Positions 1 through 7,763 of a DNA stretch of 39,802 nt are shown here, piece after piece. The stretch's first letter is position 1, and the number at the start of each line of letters is the position of its first letter. Location of the stretch: NCBI GenBank assembly GCA_944392795.1, contig CALXXX010000031.1, positions 1-39,802 of the forward strand, read 5' to 3'. The notes beneath the pieces were generated by a model. The model was not told the DNA's origin. It ran no database searches and saw only the letters and a list, made by a program, of their open reading frames with translations. This DNA is from an uncultured Alphaproteobacteria bacterium. Lineage in GTDB: Bacteria > Pseudomonadota > Alphaproteobacteria > CAAHEQ01 > UBA3637. The position numbers and the translations under genes are program-made.

Positions 1-369
1 GATAAAAAGGTTGGCCCGTTTGTTTCTTTTGGAAACGGGGGAAAGGTCGAAGGTGGTTTAGGGTATTTTTATCGGGGTGGAATCATAACAACCCCGGTTG
101 GCGGTTATGAAATGTCTATTCCACAAGAAATTGGATTATACAGAATGATTACGGCTAAAATTATTCAAGAAGGGGATAAAAATAATGCCTTAATCAATAT
201 GAGTTCCGGAGCTAGCTTATTCAAAATTTATCGTGGTTCAATTCCGGCAATAGAATATACGGCTGTTTATCATAAACATTTGCCATTTTATCGTAAATTT
301 GTTTTTTCTTTCTTGGAAAACTTAATTAATAAAATTGCGATTCCCATCATAAAAAAGAAAAATTTATGA
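1..369 (+). CDS. C-terminal part of a probable GNAT/FemAB-like transferase (truncated by window edge)
   Basis: The reading frame is open to the left edge, so the gene starts outside the window; an internal ATG at 112 is not the real start. About 122 residues are visible. The segment around SSGASLFKIYRGSIPAIEY, followed by HLPFYRKFVF and a basic tail, resembles the C-terminal end of GNAT/FemAB-like N-acyltransferases, where a conserved FKxxRG...xEYxAVY stretch closes the domain. This is recalled family similarity, not a search result. No membrane helix is obvious, although the last 25 residues are hydrophobic and end in lysines. The TGA stop at 367-369 is the first part of hairpin repeat copy A. 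The exact substrate cannot be told. Confidence 0.5.
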   Translation, partial: DKKVGPFVSFGNGGKVEGGLGYFYRGGIITTPVGGYEMSIPQEIGLYRMITAKIIQEGDKNNALINMSSGASLFKIYRGSIPAIEYTAVYHKHLPFYRKFVFSFLENLINKIAIPIIKKKNL

Positions 370-400
370 TTACCTGACATCAATGTCACTTAATCGAATA
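367..400 (+). repeat. Small hairpin repeat, copy A
   Basis: This 34-base element matches the element at 3846-3879 at 28 of 34 positions. Bases 368-372 pair with 391-395, then 375-379 pair with 384-388 around a TCAA tetraloop. The outermost pair is G-C here and C-G in the other copy, a compensatory change. It begins inside the stop codon of the upstream gene. No T-run follows, so it is not a standard terminator. Confidence 0.6.
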
Positions 401-414
401 TACAAATAAACATC

Positions 415-443
415 TTGCATTCATTTGGTGATTTAGTTATCCT
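415..443 (+). promoter_or_regulatory. Probable promoter of the acyltransferase fusion gene
   Basis: TTGCAT at 415-420 and TATCCT at 438-443 are 17 bases apart and lie 33 bases before the ATG at 476. The hexamers are imperfect, so confidence is moderate. Confidence 0.4.
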
Positions 444-475
444 AAAGTACACTTACAGATAGAAAGGATAATAAA

Positions 476-3400
476 ATGATAAATCCAATACTTAAAACAC
501 AACGTTTTTTACCGTTGTTGATTGTTCAGTTTTTAGGTGCTTTTAATGATAACCTGTTTAAAAATATGTTATTGGTTATGATTGCCTATAAAATGACCGC
601 TCAAGCAGATATTTTGTCATCAGTGGTTGCAGGATTATTTATTTTACCATTCTTTTTGTTTTCTGCTACGGCGGGGCAGTTGGCAGACAAATATAATCGT
701 GATAAAATCGCCCGCATTTTAAAAATCACGGAATTGGTTTTGATGTTATTGGTTGGTGTTGTTTTTTACACCAAAAGTTTAACACTATTAGTTATTTTAT
801 TATTCTTAATGGGAACACAATCAGCGTTTTTTGGGCCAATAAAATATGCCTTATTACCTCAGTTATTAAAAAAGGATGAACTATTGGCTGGTAATGGATA
901 TGTTGAAGGTTCAACCTATATTTCAATTATTTTAGGGGCAGTTCTCGGAACTGTTTTGGATATAAATGTAGCAATTTTCTTGTTAATAGTATGTTCTGTT
1001 GCAGGATATCTTGCATCCACAAAAATACCACAAGCGACAGCCCCCAGACCAGAGTTAACTGTTAATAAAAACATCTTTAAAGAAACATGGCTTAATTTAA
1101 AAATGATACATGGATATCCCGCTGTTTGGAAATCCATTTTAGGCGCAACTTGGTTTTGGACTGTCGGCGCTTTGGTTTTGACTCAGATTTTTCCGTTATG
1201 TAGCCAAATTTTAAACGTGAAGCAATATGTCATCACGTTCTTTTTAATGTTATTTTCTGTTGGGGTTGGGATTGGTTCTTTAAGCTGTAATAAATTATTA
1301 AAAGGTGTTGTTTCTGCTATTTATGTTCCGCTAACCTCTTTAGCAATGGCTATCAGTGCCTATGTTTTCTATGCCCTCACAAAAGATTATGTTACTCCTG
1401 CAGAAAGTTTGGGTTTGATGGATTTCTTTGCAAATGGAGGAGTTTCATTATCTGTTTGTTTGTTCGCAATGGCTTTCTTTGGCGGTTTATACATTGTTCC
1501 TTTAAATTCCTTTATGCAAACAAAAGCACCAAAAGCATATCTGGCTTCTGTTATTGCAGGGAACAATATTGTTAATTCTTTTGGTATGGCTGTGATATCT
1601 ATTATTTCTGCTGGATTATTGGCTGTTAGTTTTACAATACCTCAGTTATTCTTAATGGTTTCTGTGGTCAGTTTTATTGTTGCAATTTATATTATGCAAT
1701 TATTGCCACATGAAACATTAAAGTCTGTTTTACGGATTATTTTAAGCCCTTTATTCCGTATTCGTATCCATAATATAACAAATTTTTATAAAGCCGGAAA
1801 ACGTGTCTTGTTAATCGCAAACCATTGTTCTTTATTGGATGGGATTTTAGTAGCTGCGTATATGCCGGAAAAAATCACTTTTGCAATTAATACGGAATGG
1901 GCGAAAAAATGGTATATTAAACCGTTTGGCATTTTGGTCGATTTATATCCACTAGATCCGACAAATCCAATGGCCATCCGTTCATTGATTGAAGAGGTCA
2001 AAAAAGATAAAAAAGTGATGATTTTCCCAGAAGGCCGTATTACAACCTCTGGTGGTTTAATGAAGATTTATGAAGGAGCCGGAGTTGTTGCTGCTAGTGC
2101 AGAAGCCAAAATTGTACCTATCCGTATCAAAGGCGCTCAATTTTCTAAATTTTCCTATATGGGCAAAAAGTTTAAAACAAGGTTGTTTCCCCACATTTCA
2201 TTGACCTTGTTAAAACCGACGACATTAACTATTCCACAGGATTGTTTTGGTCGGACCCGAAGAGCTTTGATTTCAAAACAACTCTATGACATTATGGCAA
2301 ATATGATGTATCAAACATCTGATTTAGACGAGCATTTATTTAATTCTTTATTGGATGCAGAACATACGTATGGCAAGAAACATAAGATTGCTGAAGATAT
2401 TAAACGAGTCCCGTTAACTTACAAAAAAATGATGACGAAATGCTATGTTTTAGGCCAGGCATATCAAAAAGCATTTCAGGAAGAAGAAAGACTGGGGTTA
2501 TTATTACCGAATTCTTTAGCGAACTTGGTGTCCTTTTTTGCTTTACAGAGCATAGATAAAGTGCCTGCTATGATGAATTTTTCATTGGGGCCAACACAAC
2601 TTGTTTCAAGTGGTAAAACAATAGGATTAAAAACGGTTATTACCTCTCGACAGTTTATTGAGCAAGGACATTTAGAGCATTTGGAAATAGCCTTAAAAGA
2701 TGAATTCAATTTAATTTATCTGGAAGATTTTGCATCTCAAATTTCTTTTGCGGTGAAATTAAAAGGTTTACTGTTATCTCTTATTCGCAAGAGACCTAAA
2801 AATAATGCACAAAAACCGGCCGTTGTTTTATTTACGTCTGGTTCCGAAGGCATGCCAAAAGCCGTTTTCTTATCACATAAAAACATTCAAGCAAATCGTA
2901 ATCAAGTGTTATCTGTTTTAAGTGTTAATGCATCAGATACATTTTTTAACGCGTTGCCGATGTTCCACTCATTCGGTTTATGTGTTGGATCAATTATGAC
3001 AACTTTATCGGGGATTAAAACATTCTATTATCCGTCACCGTTGCATTATCGTATCGTACCAGAATTAACCTATGACAGCAATGCAACCATTATTTGTGGG
3101 ACAGATACATTCTTATCCGGTTATGGCAGAATGGCTAATCCGTTTGATTTCTTTGGGGTTAAATACGCCATCGTTGGGGGAGAAAAACTTAAAGAAACAA
3201 CCGCAGATTTATGGATGAAAAAATTCGGCGTTCGTATTTTAGAAGGTTATGGAGCAACAGAAACAGCCCCTGTTATTTCATTAAATACACCTATGTATTT
3301 GAAATATGGCTCTGTCGGCCGATTATTACCAGGGATGGAAATGAAAATACAATCTCTTCCAGGTATTGAAAGCGGTGGTGAACTGTGGGTAAAAGGTGAT

Positions 3401-3838
3401 AATGTCATGTTGGGTTATATGAAAGCCGAAAAACCAAATGTTTTGCAACCACCTAAAAACAAATGGTATAATACGGGTGATATTGTGTCTTTGGATGAGA
3501 ATGACTTTATTTCCATTCAAGGTAGAGCAAAACGCTTTGCTAAAATTGCTGGAGAAATGGTATCTTTAACCGCAGTTGAACAAGCTCTGGAAAAACTATA
3601 TCCAAATATTTTACAGGGGATTATTACTATTCCTGATGCTAAAAAAGGCGAGCAACTTGTTTTGATAACCTCTGAAGAAAAAGCCAATACAAAAGAAATC
3701 CAAATTTATTTTAAAGAGGCTGGATTATCCGAGCTATGGGTTCCTAAGAAAGTTGTTTACATAAAACAACCGCCGGTATTAGGAACAGGAAAGTTTGACT
3801 ATCAAACAGCTAAAAAATTGATTTTGGAACAAAATTAA
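476..3838 (+). CDS. aas: MFS (LplT-like) / PlsC acyltransferase / AMP-ligase triple fusion (Aas-type)
   Basis: The 1120-residue protein combines three modules. Residues about 1-415 form a 12-helix MFS carrier like LplT, opening with a QFLGAFNDNLFKNM motif. Residues about 420-610 are a PlsC-type acyltransferase with the NHxxxxD motif at N449-D455 and FPEGR further on. Residues about 660-1115 are an AMP-forming acyl-ACP/CoA ligase with the phosphate loop TSGSEG at 787-792 and GYGATE at 924-929. In E. coli, LplT flips lysophospholipids inward and Aas re-acylates them; here both sit in one chain, an arrangement known from alphaproteobacteria. It likely acts at the inner membrane in phospholipid repair. 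The start is supported by an AGAAAGGA site just upstream. No partner gene follows on this strand for about 890 bases. Confidence 0.93.
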   Translation: MINPILKTQRFLPLLIVQFLGAFNDNLFKNMLLVMIAYKMTAQADILSSVVAGLFILPFFLFSATAGQLADKYNRDKIARILKITELVLMLLVGVVFYTKSLTLLVILLFLMGTQSAFFGPIKYALLPQLLKKDELLAGNGYVEGSTYISIILGAVLGTVLDINVAIFLLIVCSVAGYLASTKIPQATAPRPELTVNKNIFKETWLNLKMIHGYPAVWKSILGATWFWTVGALVLTQIFPLCSQILNVKQYVITFFLMLFSVGVGIGSLSCNKLLKGVVSAIYVPLTSLAMAISAYVFYALTKDYVTPAESLGLMDFFANGGVSLSVCLFAMAFFGGLYIVPLNSFMQTKAPKAYLASVIAGNNIVNSFGMAVISIISAGLLAVSFTIPQLFLMVSVVSFIVAIYIMQLLPHETLKSVLRIILSPLFRIRIHNITNFYKAGKRVLLIANHCSLLDGILVAAYMPEKITFAINTEWAKKWYIKPFGILVDLYPLDPTNPMAIRSLIEEVKKDKKVMIFPEGRITTSGGLMKIYEGAGVVAASAEAKIVPIRIKGAQFSKFSYMGKKFKTRLFPHISLTLLKPTTLTIPQDCFGRTRRALISKQLYDIMANMMYQTSDLDEHLFNSLLDAEHTYGKKHKIAEDIKRVPLTYKKMMTKCYVLGQAYQKAFQEEERLGLLLPNSLANLVSFFALQSIDKVPAMMNFSLGPTQLVSSGKTIGLKTVITSRQFIEQGHLEHLEIALKDEFNLIYLEDFASQISFAVKLKGLLLSLIRKRPKNNAQKPAVVLFTSGSEGMPKAVFLSHKNIQANRNQVLSVLSVNASDTFFNALPMFHSFGLCVGSIMTTLSGIKTFYYPSPLHYRIVPELTYDSNATIICGTDTFLSGYGRMANPFDFFGVKYAIVGGEKLKETTADLWMKKFGVRILEGYGATETAPVISLNTPMYLKYGSVGRLLPGMEMKIQSLPGIESGGELWVKGDNVMLGYMKAEKPNVLQPPKNKWYNTGDIVSLDENDFISIQGRAKRFAKIAGEMVSLTAVEQALEKLYPNILQGIITIPDAKKGEQLVLITSEEKANTKEIQIYFKEAGLSELWVPKKVVYIKQPPVLGTGKFDYQTAKKLILEQN

Positions 3839-3845
3839 ATTTTTT

Positions 3846-3879
3846 TCATTAACAGACATCAACGTCAGTTAATGGAATA
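3846..3879 (+). repeat. Small hairpin repeat, copy B
   Basis: Second copy of the element at 367-400, eight bases after the stop codon of the fusion gene. Bases 3847-3853 pair with 3868-3874 (7 bp), then an A-A mismatch, then 3855-3857 pair with 3864-3866. The two copies are in the same orientation and bracket the fusion gene. Confidence 0.6.
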
Positions 3880-3885
3880 AAAAAC

Positions 3886-3912
3886 AACCTCGATTTTTCA
3901 TAAACCGAGGTT
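3886..3912 (-). terminator. Rho-independent terminator for a minus-strand transcript
   Basis: AACCTCG at 3886-3892 pairs with CGAGGTT at 3906-3912. On the minus strand the stem is followed by GTTTTTTATT; on the plus strand no T-run follows. It therefore serves transcription coming from the right, yet the only annotated minus-strand gene there, tRNA-fMet, has its own terminator at 4372-4393. This implies an unannotated transcript in between. Confidence 0.6.
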
Positions 3913-4371
3913 ATGTACTATTCACCTCTTGCCTTTGGGACAGTTTTTGAATATCACATTTGTTAACCTTTGTATATATGTAGGTAGAGGTTGAAATGAA
4001 CAATTATACTGAACAAGTATAGCCTCTCATTGGCTCTCGCATGTAAAGGCCTTGTTGAAAAATGAGCCAATTAACGATGTTGCATTTAATTTTGATGACA
4101 GGGATGTGCCGGTAGGGTTCCCGAGGTCATCTAGATGGCAGGTAGGGCTCCCAAGATGGCAGTAGCAATAAGCGTGTTATAGAAACACTTTTTTCTCATC
4201 TAAGCTCAGTCTGAATACATTCAACAATCTCTGGGATAAAATTTTGACATCCCGACAAGGAAACATTGAAAATAAAGGATTTTTAGTGTTAAGAGTTCGT
4301 AAATTCAAGAAAATGGCCTTTTTTGACACTTAAACATTCGAACTTTTATAAGTGCTTGTAAAATAAAGAAA
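3913..4371 (-). ncRNA. Region without recognised gene; possible minus-strand RNA gene or relic
   Basis: There is no credible protein gene here. Bases about 4100-4166 are clearly GC-richer than their surroundings. They hold two imperfect copies of a block around GGTAGGG(T/C)TCCC, at about 4112-4124 and 4143-4154, plus a direct 8-base repeat GATGGCAG. GATGAC and GTCATC can pair around the first block, and ATTGGCTC at 4029-4036 can pair with GAGCCAAT at 4064-4071. A minus-strand terminator lies at 3886-3912. A possible minus-strand promoter (TTGAAT, 17 bases, TAAAAA) would start RNA near 4268, giving roughly 380 nt. I could not match the sequence to RNase P RNA, tmRNA, SRP RNA or 6S RNA motifs. 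A decayed mobile element is the alternative. Confidence 0.3.
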
Positions 4372-4393
4372 AAGTCGCCATTTCTGACGACTT
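4372..4393 (-). terminator. Terminator of tRNA-fMet
   Basis: AAGTCG at 4372-4377 pairs with CGACTT at 4388-4393 around a 10-base loop. The minus strand continues with TTTCTTTATTTT. It lies 8 bases beyond the encoded CCA end. Confidence 0.75.
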
Positions 4394-4401
4394 GTGTTTT
4401 T

Positions 4402-4479
<78 letters not shown>

Positions 4480-4494
4480 ATAAGATAGGGCTTC

Positions 4495-4522
4495 ATTATA
4501 TCTCTCTTTCTTTTATTGTCAA
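4495..4522 (-). promoter_or_regulatory. Promoter of tRNA-fMet
   Basis: On the minus strand TTGACA (4522-4517) and TATAAT (4500-4495) are perfect consensus hexamers with a 16-base spacer, ending 15 bases before the tRNA. Confidence 0.85.
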
Positions 4523-4728
4523 GACATTTTTTATCTTTTCTTTTTTTTGCTCTATTATGAGAAGTATAACATTATATTGAAATGATTTATTCTTTTTTTA
4601 CAAGCGTTTGAGATTTAATATCTTTTTTTAATATCTTTTAGAAAAAGTAATATTTTTTTGCTTTTTTCTTTACTTTTTTTTCTCTTTGATACTTAATAGA
4701 GAAAATTTGATTTAAAAGAGAGTAAAAT

Positions 4729-5277
4729 ATGATAAAAGCGTTTCATTCTTTTTTTCTTTTTGTTTTCCTTAGCATAATGCTCAGCGCCTGCAACAGTGGA
4801 ACCGACAAACCTTTAATTATTTCAGCTAATGTCATAGAAGCATCTCAAACCACTCCCACCAAAAAACATGATCTAGGAGTGATTGGAGCTGTTGAACCAG
4901 TTTACATTCTTCCTTTACAATCTGCATTATCAGCTAGAATCGATACAGGAGCCGAAACGTCTTCTATTGATGTCAATCATCTTAAACCTTTTGAAAGAGA
5001 CGGAGAAAAATGGGTTTCTTTTGATATAACAAACCCTAAAAATAACGAAACACATCACTTCGAAAAAAAAATACTTCGAGAAGTTAAAATTAAACGACAA
5101 AATCTTCATGAAGAACGTTATGTCGTATTAATGGATATCAGAATCGGAGACCTTATCTTAAAAGAACAATTTACGTTAGCCAATCGAGATAAATTTGAAT
5201 ATCCTGTTTTAATCGGTCGTAATATTCTGACAGGTCGAGCCATTGTTGATACGGCCTTATCTAATACACTTTATTAG
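4729..5277 (+). CDS. Retropepsin-like 'ATP-dependent zinc protease' family lipoprotein
   Basis: A 182-residue protein with a signal peptide and lipobox LSAC (Cys21), so it is probably a lipoprotein facing the periplasm. Residues about 48-180 match the RimK-associated Zn_protease/retropepsin-like family. D72-T73-G74-A75-E76 is the aspartic-protease-like DTGAxxS motif, and the end has the YPVLIGRNIL strand typical of the fold. The family name says ATP-dependent zinc protease, but the visible motif is that of an aspartic protease. It is the first gene of a three-gene operon: nine bases later comes the transglutaminase-like membrane protein, then an ATP-grasp ligase. The start is preceded by AAGAGAG. 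The likely target is a peptide or envelope protein; the substrate is unknown. Confidence 0.85.
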   Translation: MIKAFHSFFLFVFLSIMLSACNSGTDKPLIISANVIEASQTTPTKKHDLGVIGAVEPVYILPLQSALSARIDTGAETSSIDVNHLKPFERDGEKWVSFDITNPKNNETHHFEKKILREVKIKRQNLHEERYVVLMDIRIGDLILKEQFTLANRDKFEYPVLIGRNILTGRAIVDTALSNTLY

Positions 5278-5286
5278 GATTAAAAA

Positions 5287-6825
5287 ATGTTTAAGAAACT
5301 TAAATCTGTTCGTTTTTATTTAACACTTGCTCTAATTATTGCCTCTTTTTGGGCTGCTTTTAGTATCTATTACAAAGTGACATATTGGGGTTTTGCATTA
5401 GAACCAAACAAATTAACAAATGTATGGGCCATCGAAACGCATGTCACCTTTCACCCGACAGGAGCTCCTATTAAAATTTCTATTGCACGTCCAAACACAG
5501 ATAATACTTTTAAAATATTAGATGAAGATGTTATCGCACCTAAATATCAACTAAATCTTGAACAAAATCGTATTATTTTAACAAGTAATCCTCAAAAGAA
5601 AGAACAAAATATTTATTATCGTGTTCTAGTTTATGATAACACAGACGGAAAAGGAAAAGCTTACGCTCCAATGCCAGACGCTCCTATTTCTCCCATATTT
5701 GATGAGCAAACTCAACTCATCATTCGTCAGTTGATTTCAGAAGCTTCAAAATTTGAAGGAAACCCCATACAACAACTTATTAAACTATTCGCTCAGGAGC
5801 CGCCTAACGAAACTGTCCTAGCCTTTATGCCAAAGCGTAAATCCGCCAGAAATACAGCCATGATCATTAAAGATATTCTTGCCTTTCAGAAAATTCCGAC
5901 TCGGCTCGCTTGGGGAATCAAATTAGCTGAAGATAAGAAAAGTTTTTCTGCTGATGTTATGTTAGAAGCTTATTTAAAAGATAAGTGGGAGGTTTATAAT
6001 ATTGAAACCGCTCAAAAAGGTTTACCAGAAAATTTTATTATCTTTCAACATGGCGGAGACTCTTTAGTAGATGTAGAAGGTGGCGAAAATTCGGTCACAA
6101 AATTTTCTGTGATAAAATCAACCAGTACTTCCTTTAATTTAGCTTCTCATCGCGCCAAGCTCATGGGAGACAAAAATTGGTTTGATTATTCAATATACAA
6201 CTTACCTATCGCGCAACAAAATGCTTTAAAATGGTTAATGATTTTCCCTTTGGCTATTTTGGTCGTCGTAGTTGCCAGAAATATGATTGGGATTAAAACA
6301 ATGGGAACTTTCACACCTATGTTGATTGCAATGGCTCTTGTTCAAACAGGTTTTTTATCAGGTTTAGTTTGCTTTTCTCTTATTATCGGAATTGGGTTTT
6401 GCATTAGACTTCTTCTTTCTAAACTCAATCTACTTCTTGTTCCAAGAATTTCTGCCGTTGTTATTTTTGTTATTTTAATTATGCAAATTTTTACTGTCAT
6501 AGGTTATCATTTCCATTTAGACATTGCTTCTTCAGCTTTATTTTTTCCTATTATTATTATGGCTTGGATTATTGAAAGAGCTTCTATTATTTGGGAAGAA
6601 GAAGGAATTAAAAATGCAGCAAAGGAAGTATTTTTTAGCATTATTGTCGCGATTTTAACCTATTTTGTTATTGTTAACCCTTATATTCGTTATATTATGT
6701 TTGCTTTTAACGAGCTCAATTTAGTTATTTTATGTCTTGTCATGCTATTAGGAACTTATACCGGCTATCGTTTGACTGAGCTTTTACGTTTTGCTCCGCT
6801 CTCAAAGGATAAAACAGATGTTTAA
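5287..6825 (+). CDS. Inactive transglutaminase-like protein fused to 7 transmembrane helices
   Basis: 512 residues. One N-terminal helix (about 10-30) anchors a periplasmic domain of about 250 residues, followed by a cluster of hydrophobic helices from about residue 315 to 500. This order matches the family described as inactive transglutaminase fused to seven membrane helices. In the transglutaminase-like stretch (about 150-270) I see RKSARNTAMIIKDIL where an active enzyme would need a catalytic Cys; none is visible, consistent with a binding rather than catalytic role. It sits between the retropepsin-like lipoprotein and the ATP-grasp gene. Its last eight bases overlap the next start, so the genes are probably translationally coupled. 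Confidence 0.85.
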   Translation: MFKKLKSVRFYLTLALIIASFWAAFSIYYKVTYWGFALEPNKLTNVWAIETHVTFHPTGAPIKISIARPNTDNTFKILDEDVIAPKYQLNLEQNRIILTSNPQKKEQNIYYRVLVYDNTDGKGKAYAPMPDAPISPIFDEQTQLIIRQLISEASKFEGNPIQQLIKLFAQEPPNETVLAFMPKRKSARNTAMIIKDILAFQKIPTRLAWGIKLAEDKKSFSADVMLEAYLKDKWEVYNIETAQKGLPENFIIFQHGGDSLVDVEGGENSVTKFSVIKSTSTSFNLASHRAKLMGDKNWFDYSIYNLPIAQQNALKWLMIFPLAILVVVVARNMIGIKTMGTFTPMLIAMALVQTGFLSGLVCFSLIIGIGFCIRLLLSKLNLLLVPRISAVVIFVILIMQIFTVIGYHFHLDIASSALFFPIIIMAWIIERASIIWEEEGIKNAAKEVFFSIIVAILTYFVIVNPYIRYIMFAFNELNLVILCLVMLLGTYTGYRLTELLRFAPLSKDKTDV

Positions 6826-7762
6826 GTTTATTTTGCCTCATACGCTTCACAAAGCGGGAATTCTTGGAATGAATTACCGAAATTATGAAATTATTGGAAA
6901 AAATAACCCTCGACATCTTTATCCGTTAGTCGACGACAAAGTACAAACAAAACAATTAGCTATTCAAGTGGGAATTAACACACCTGAACTCATTGGTGTC
7001 ATAGATGCTCAATTTAAAGTTAAAAATTTTTTAGCCTTAGTAAAAGAAAAAAAAGAATTTGTTATTAAGCCCGCTCACGGAAGTGGAGGAAAAGGTGTTT
7101 TAGTTATCAAAAAATTTACTCAAAATTACTTTAGAACAGCCTCAGAACGCGTCTTAACGTACAACCAAGTCTATCAACATATTTCAAATATATTAAGTGG
7201 TCTTTATAGCTTAGGAGGTCGTAACGATGTTGCTTTATTTGAAGAAATGGTTCATTTCTCAACTAATTTCAACCGGTACAGTTATCGAGGCATTCCAGAT
7301 GTTCGTGTTATTGTTTACAAAGGCTATCCAGCATTAGCAATGATGCGTTTAGCAACCCGAGAATCGGGAGGTCGCGCTAATTTACATCAAGGAGCTGTGG
7401 GCGTCGGATTAGATATTCTTACGGGAAAGGCAATTGCTGCCGTTCAACATAATCGACCTCTTATTCGTCATCCTGACACACATGTTGATTTAATGGGACT
7501 ACAAGTTCCTTTTTGGAAAGAACATTTGTTAATTGCGGCAAAAGGTTATGAAATGAGCGGATTAGGTTATTTAGGGGCTGATATAGTTCTTGATCAATTT
7601 CAGGGGCCTATGATGTTAGAATTAAATGCGCGTCCTGGCTTGGCTATTCAAATTGCGAACCAAAAAGGTCTATATCATCGCTTAAAAGAGATTGAAACTT
7701 TCCCCAAGAATTTAACACCAGAAGAACGCATAGAATATGTTCTTACACCTCAGAAAGCTTAA
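6818..7762 (+). CDS. Alpha-L-glutamate ligase-like ATP-grasp protein
   Basis: A 314-residue cytoplasmic ATP-grasp enzyme. The nucleotide-binding part holds VIKPAHGSGGKGV, and the metal-binding end holds MMLELNARPGLAIQIAN. Members are annotated as alpha-L-glutamate ligase-like or sugar-transfer-associated ATP-grasp. The longer frame beginning with TTG at 6791 is unlikely: the ATG at 6818 has AAGGA nine bases upstream and the usual N-terminus. It overlaps the preceding gene by eight bases. With its two neighbours it forms a recurring proteobacterial gene set that is thought to ligate amino acids to a peptide or polymer and process it at the membrane. The product is not established. Its stop codon lies one base from the stop of the convergent gene. 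Confidence 0.85.
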   Translation: MFKFILPHTLHKAGILGMNYRNYEIIGKNNPRHLYPLVDDKVQTKQLAIQVGINTPELIGVIDAQFKVKNFLALVKEKKEFVIKPAHGSGGKGVLVIKKFTQNYFRTASERVLTYNQVYQHISNILSGLYSLGGRNDVALFEEMVHFSTNFNRYSYRGIPDVRVIVYKGYPALAMMRLATRESGGRANLHQGAVGVGLDILTGKAIAAVQHNRPLIRHPDTHVDLMGLQVPFWKEHLLIAAKGYEMSGLGYLGADIVLDQFQGPMMLELNARPGLAIQIANQKGLYHRLKEIETFPKNLTPEERIEYVLTPQKA

Positions 7763-7763
7763 T

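Noticed and set aside
4181-4193. Plus-strand terminator from the GTGTT/AACAC stem followed by T-run at about 4177-4199
   Set aside because: The stem has only five pairs, three of them A-T or weak, and no plus-strand gene precedes it; too weak to list as a feature.
3913-4371. Coding remnant on the plus strand ending at about 4165
   Set aside because: A 50-codon open frame exists, but it has a stop just upstream, no start with a ribosome site and no recognisable domain; kept only as an alternative explanation for the region.
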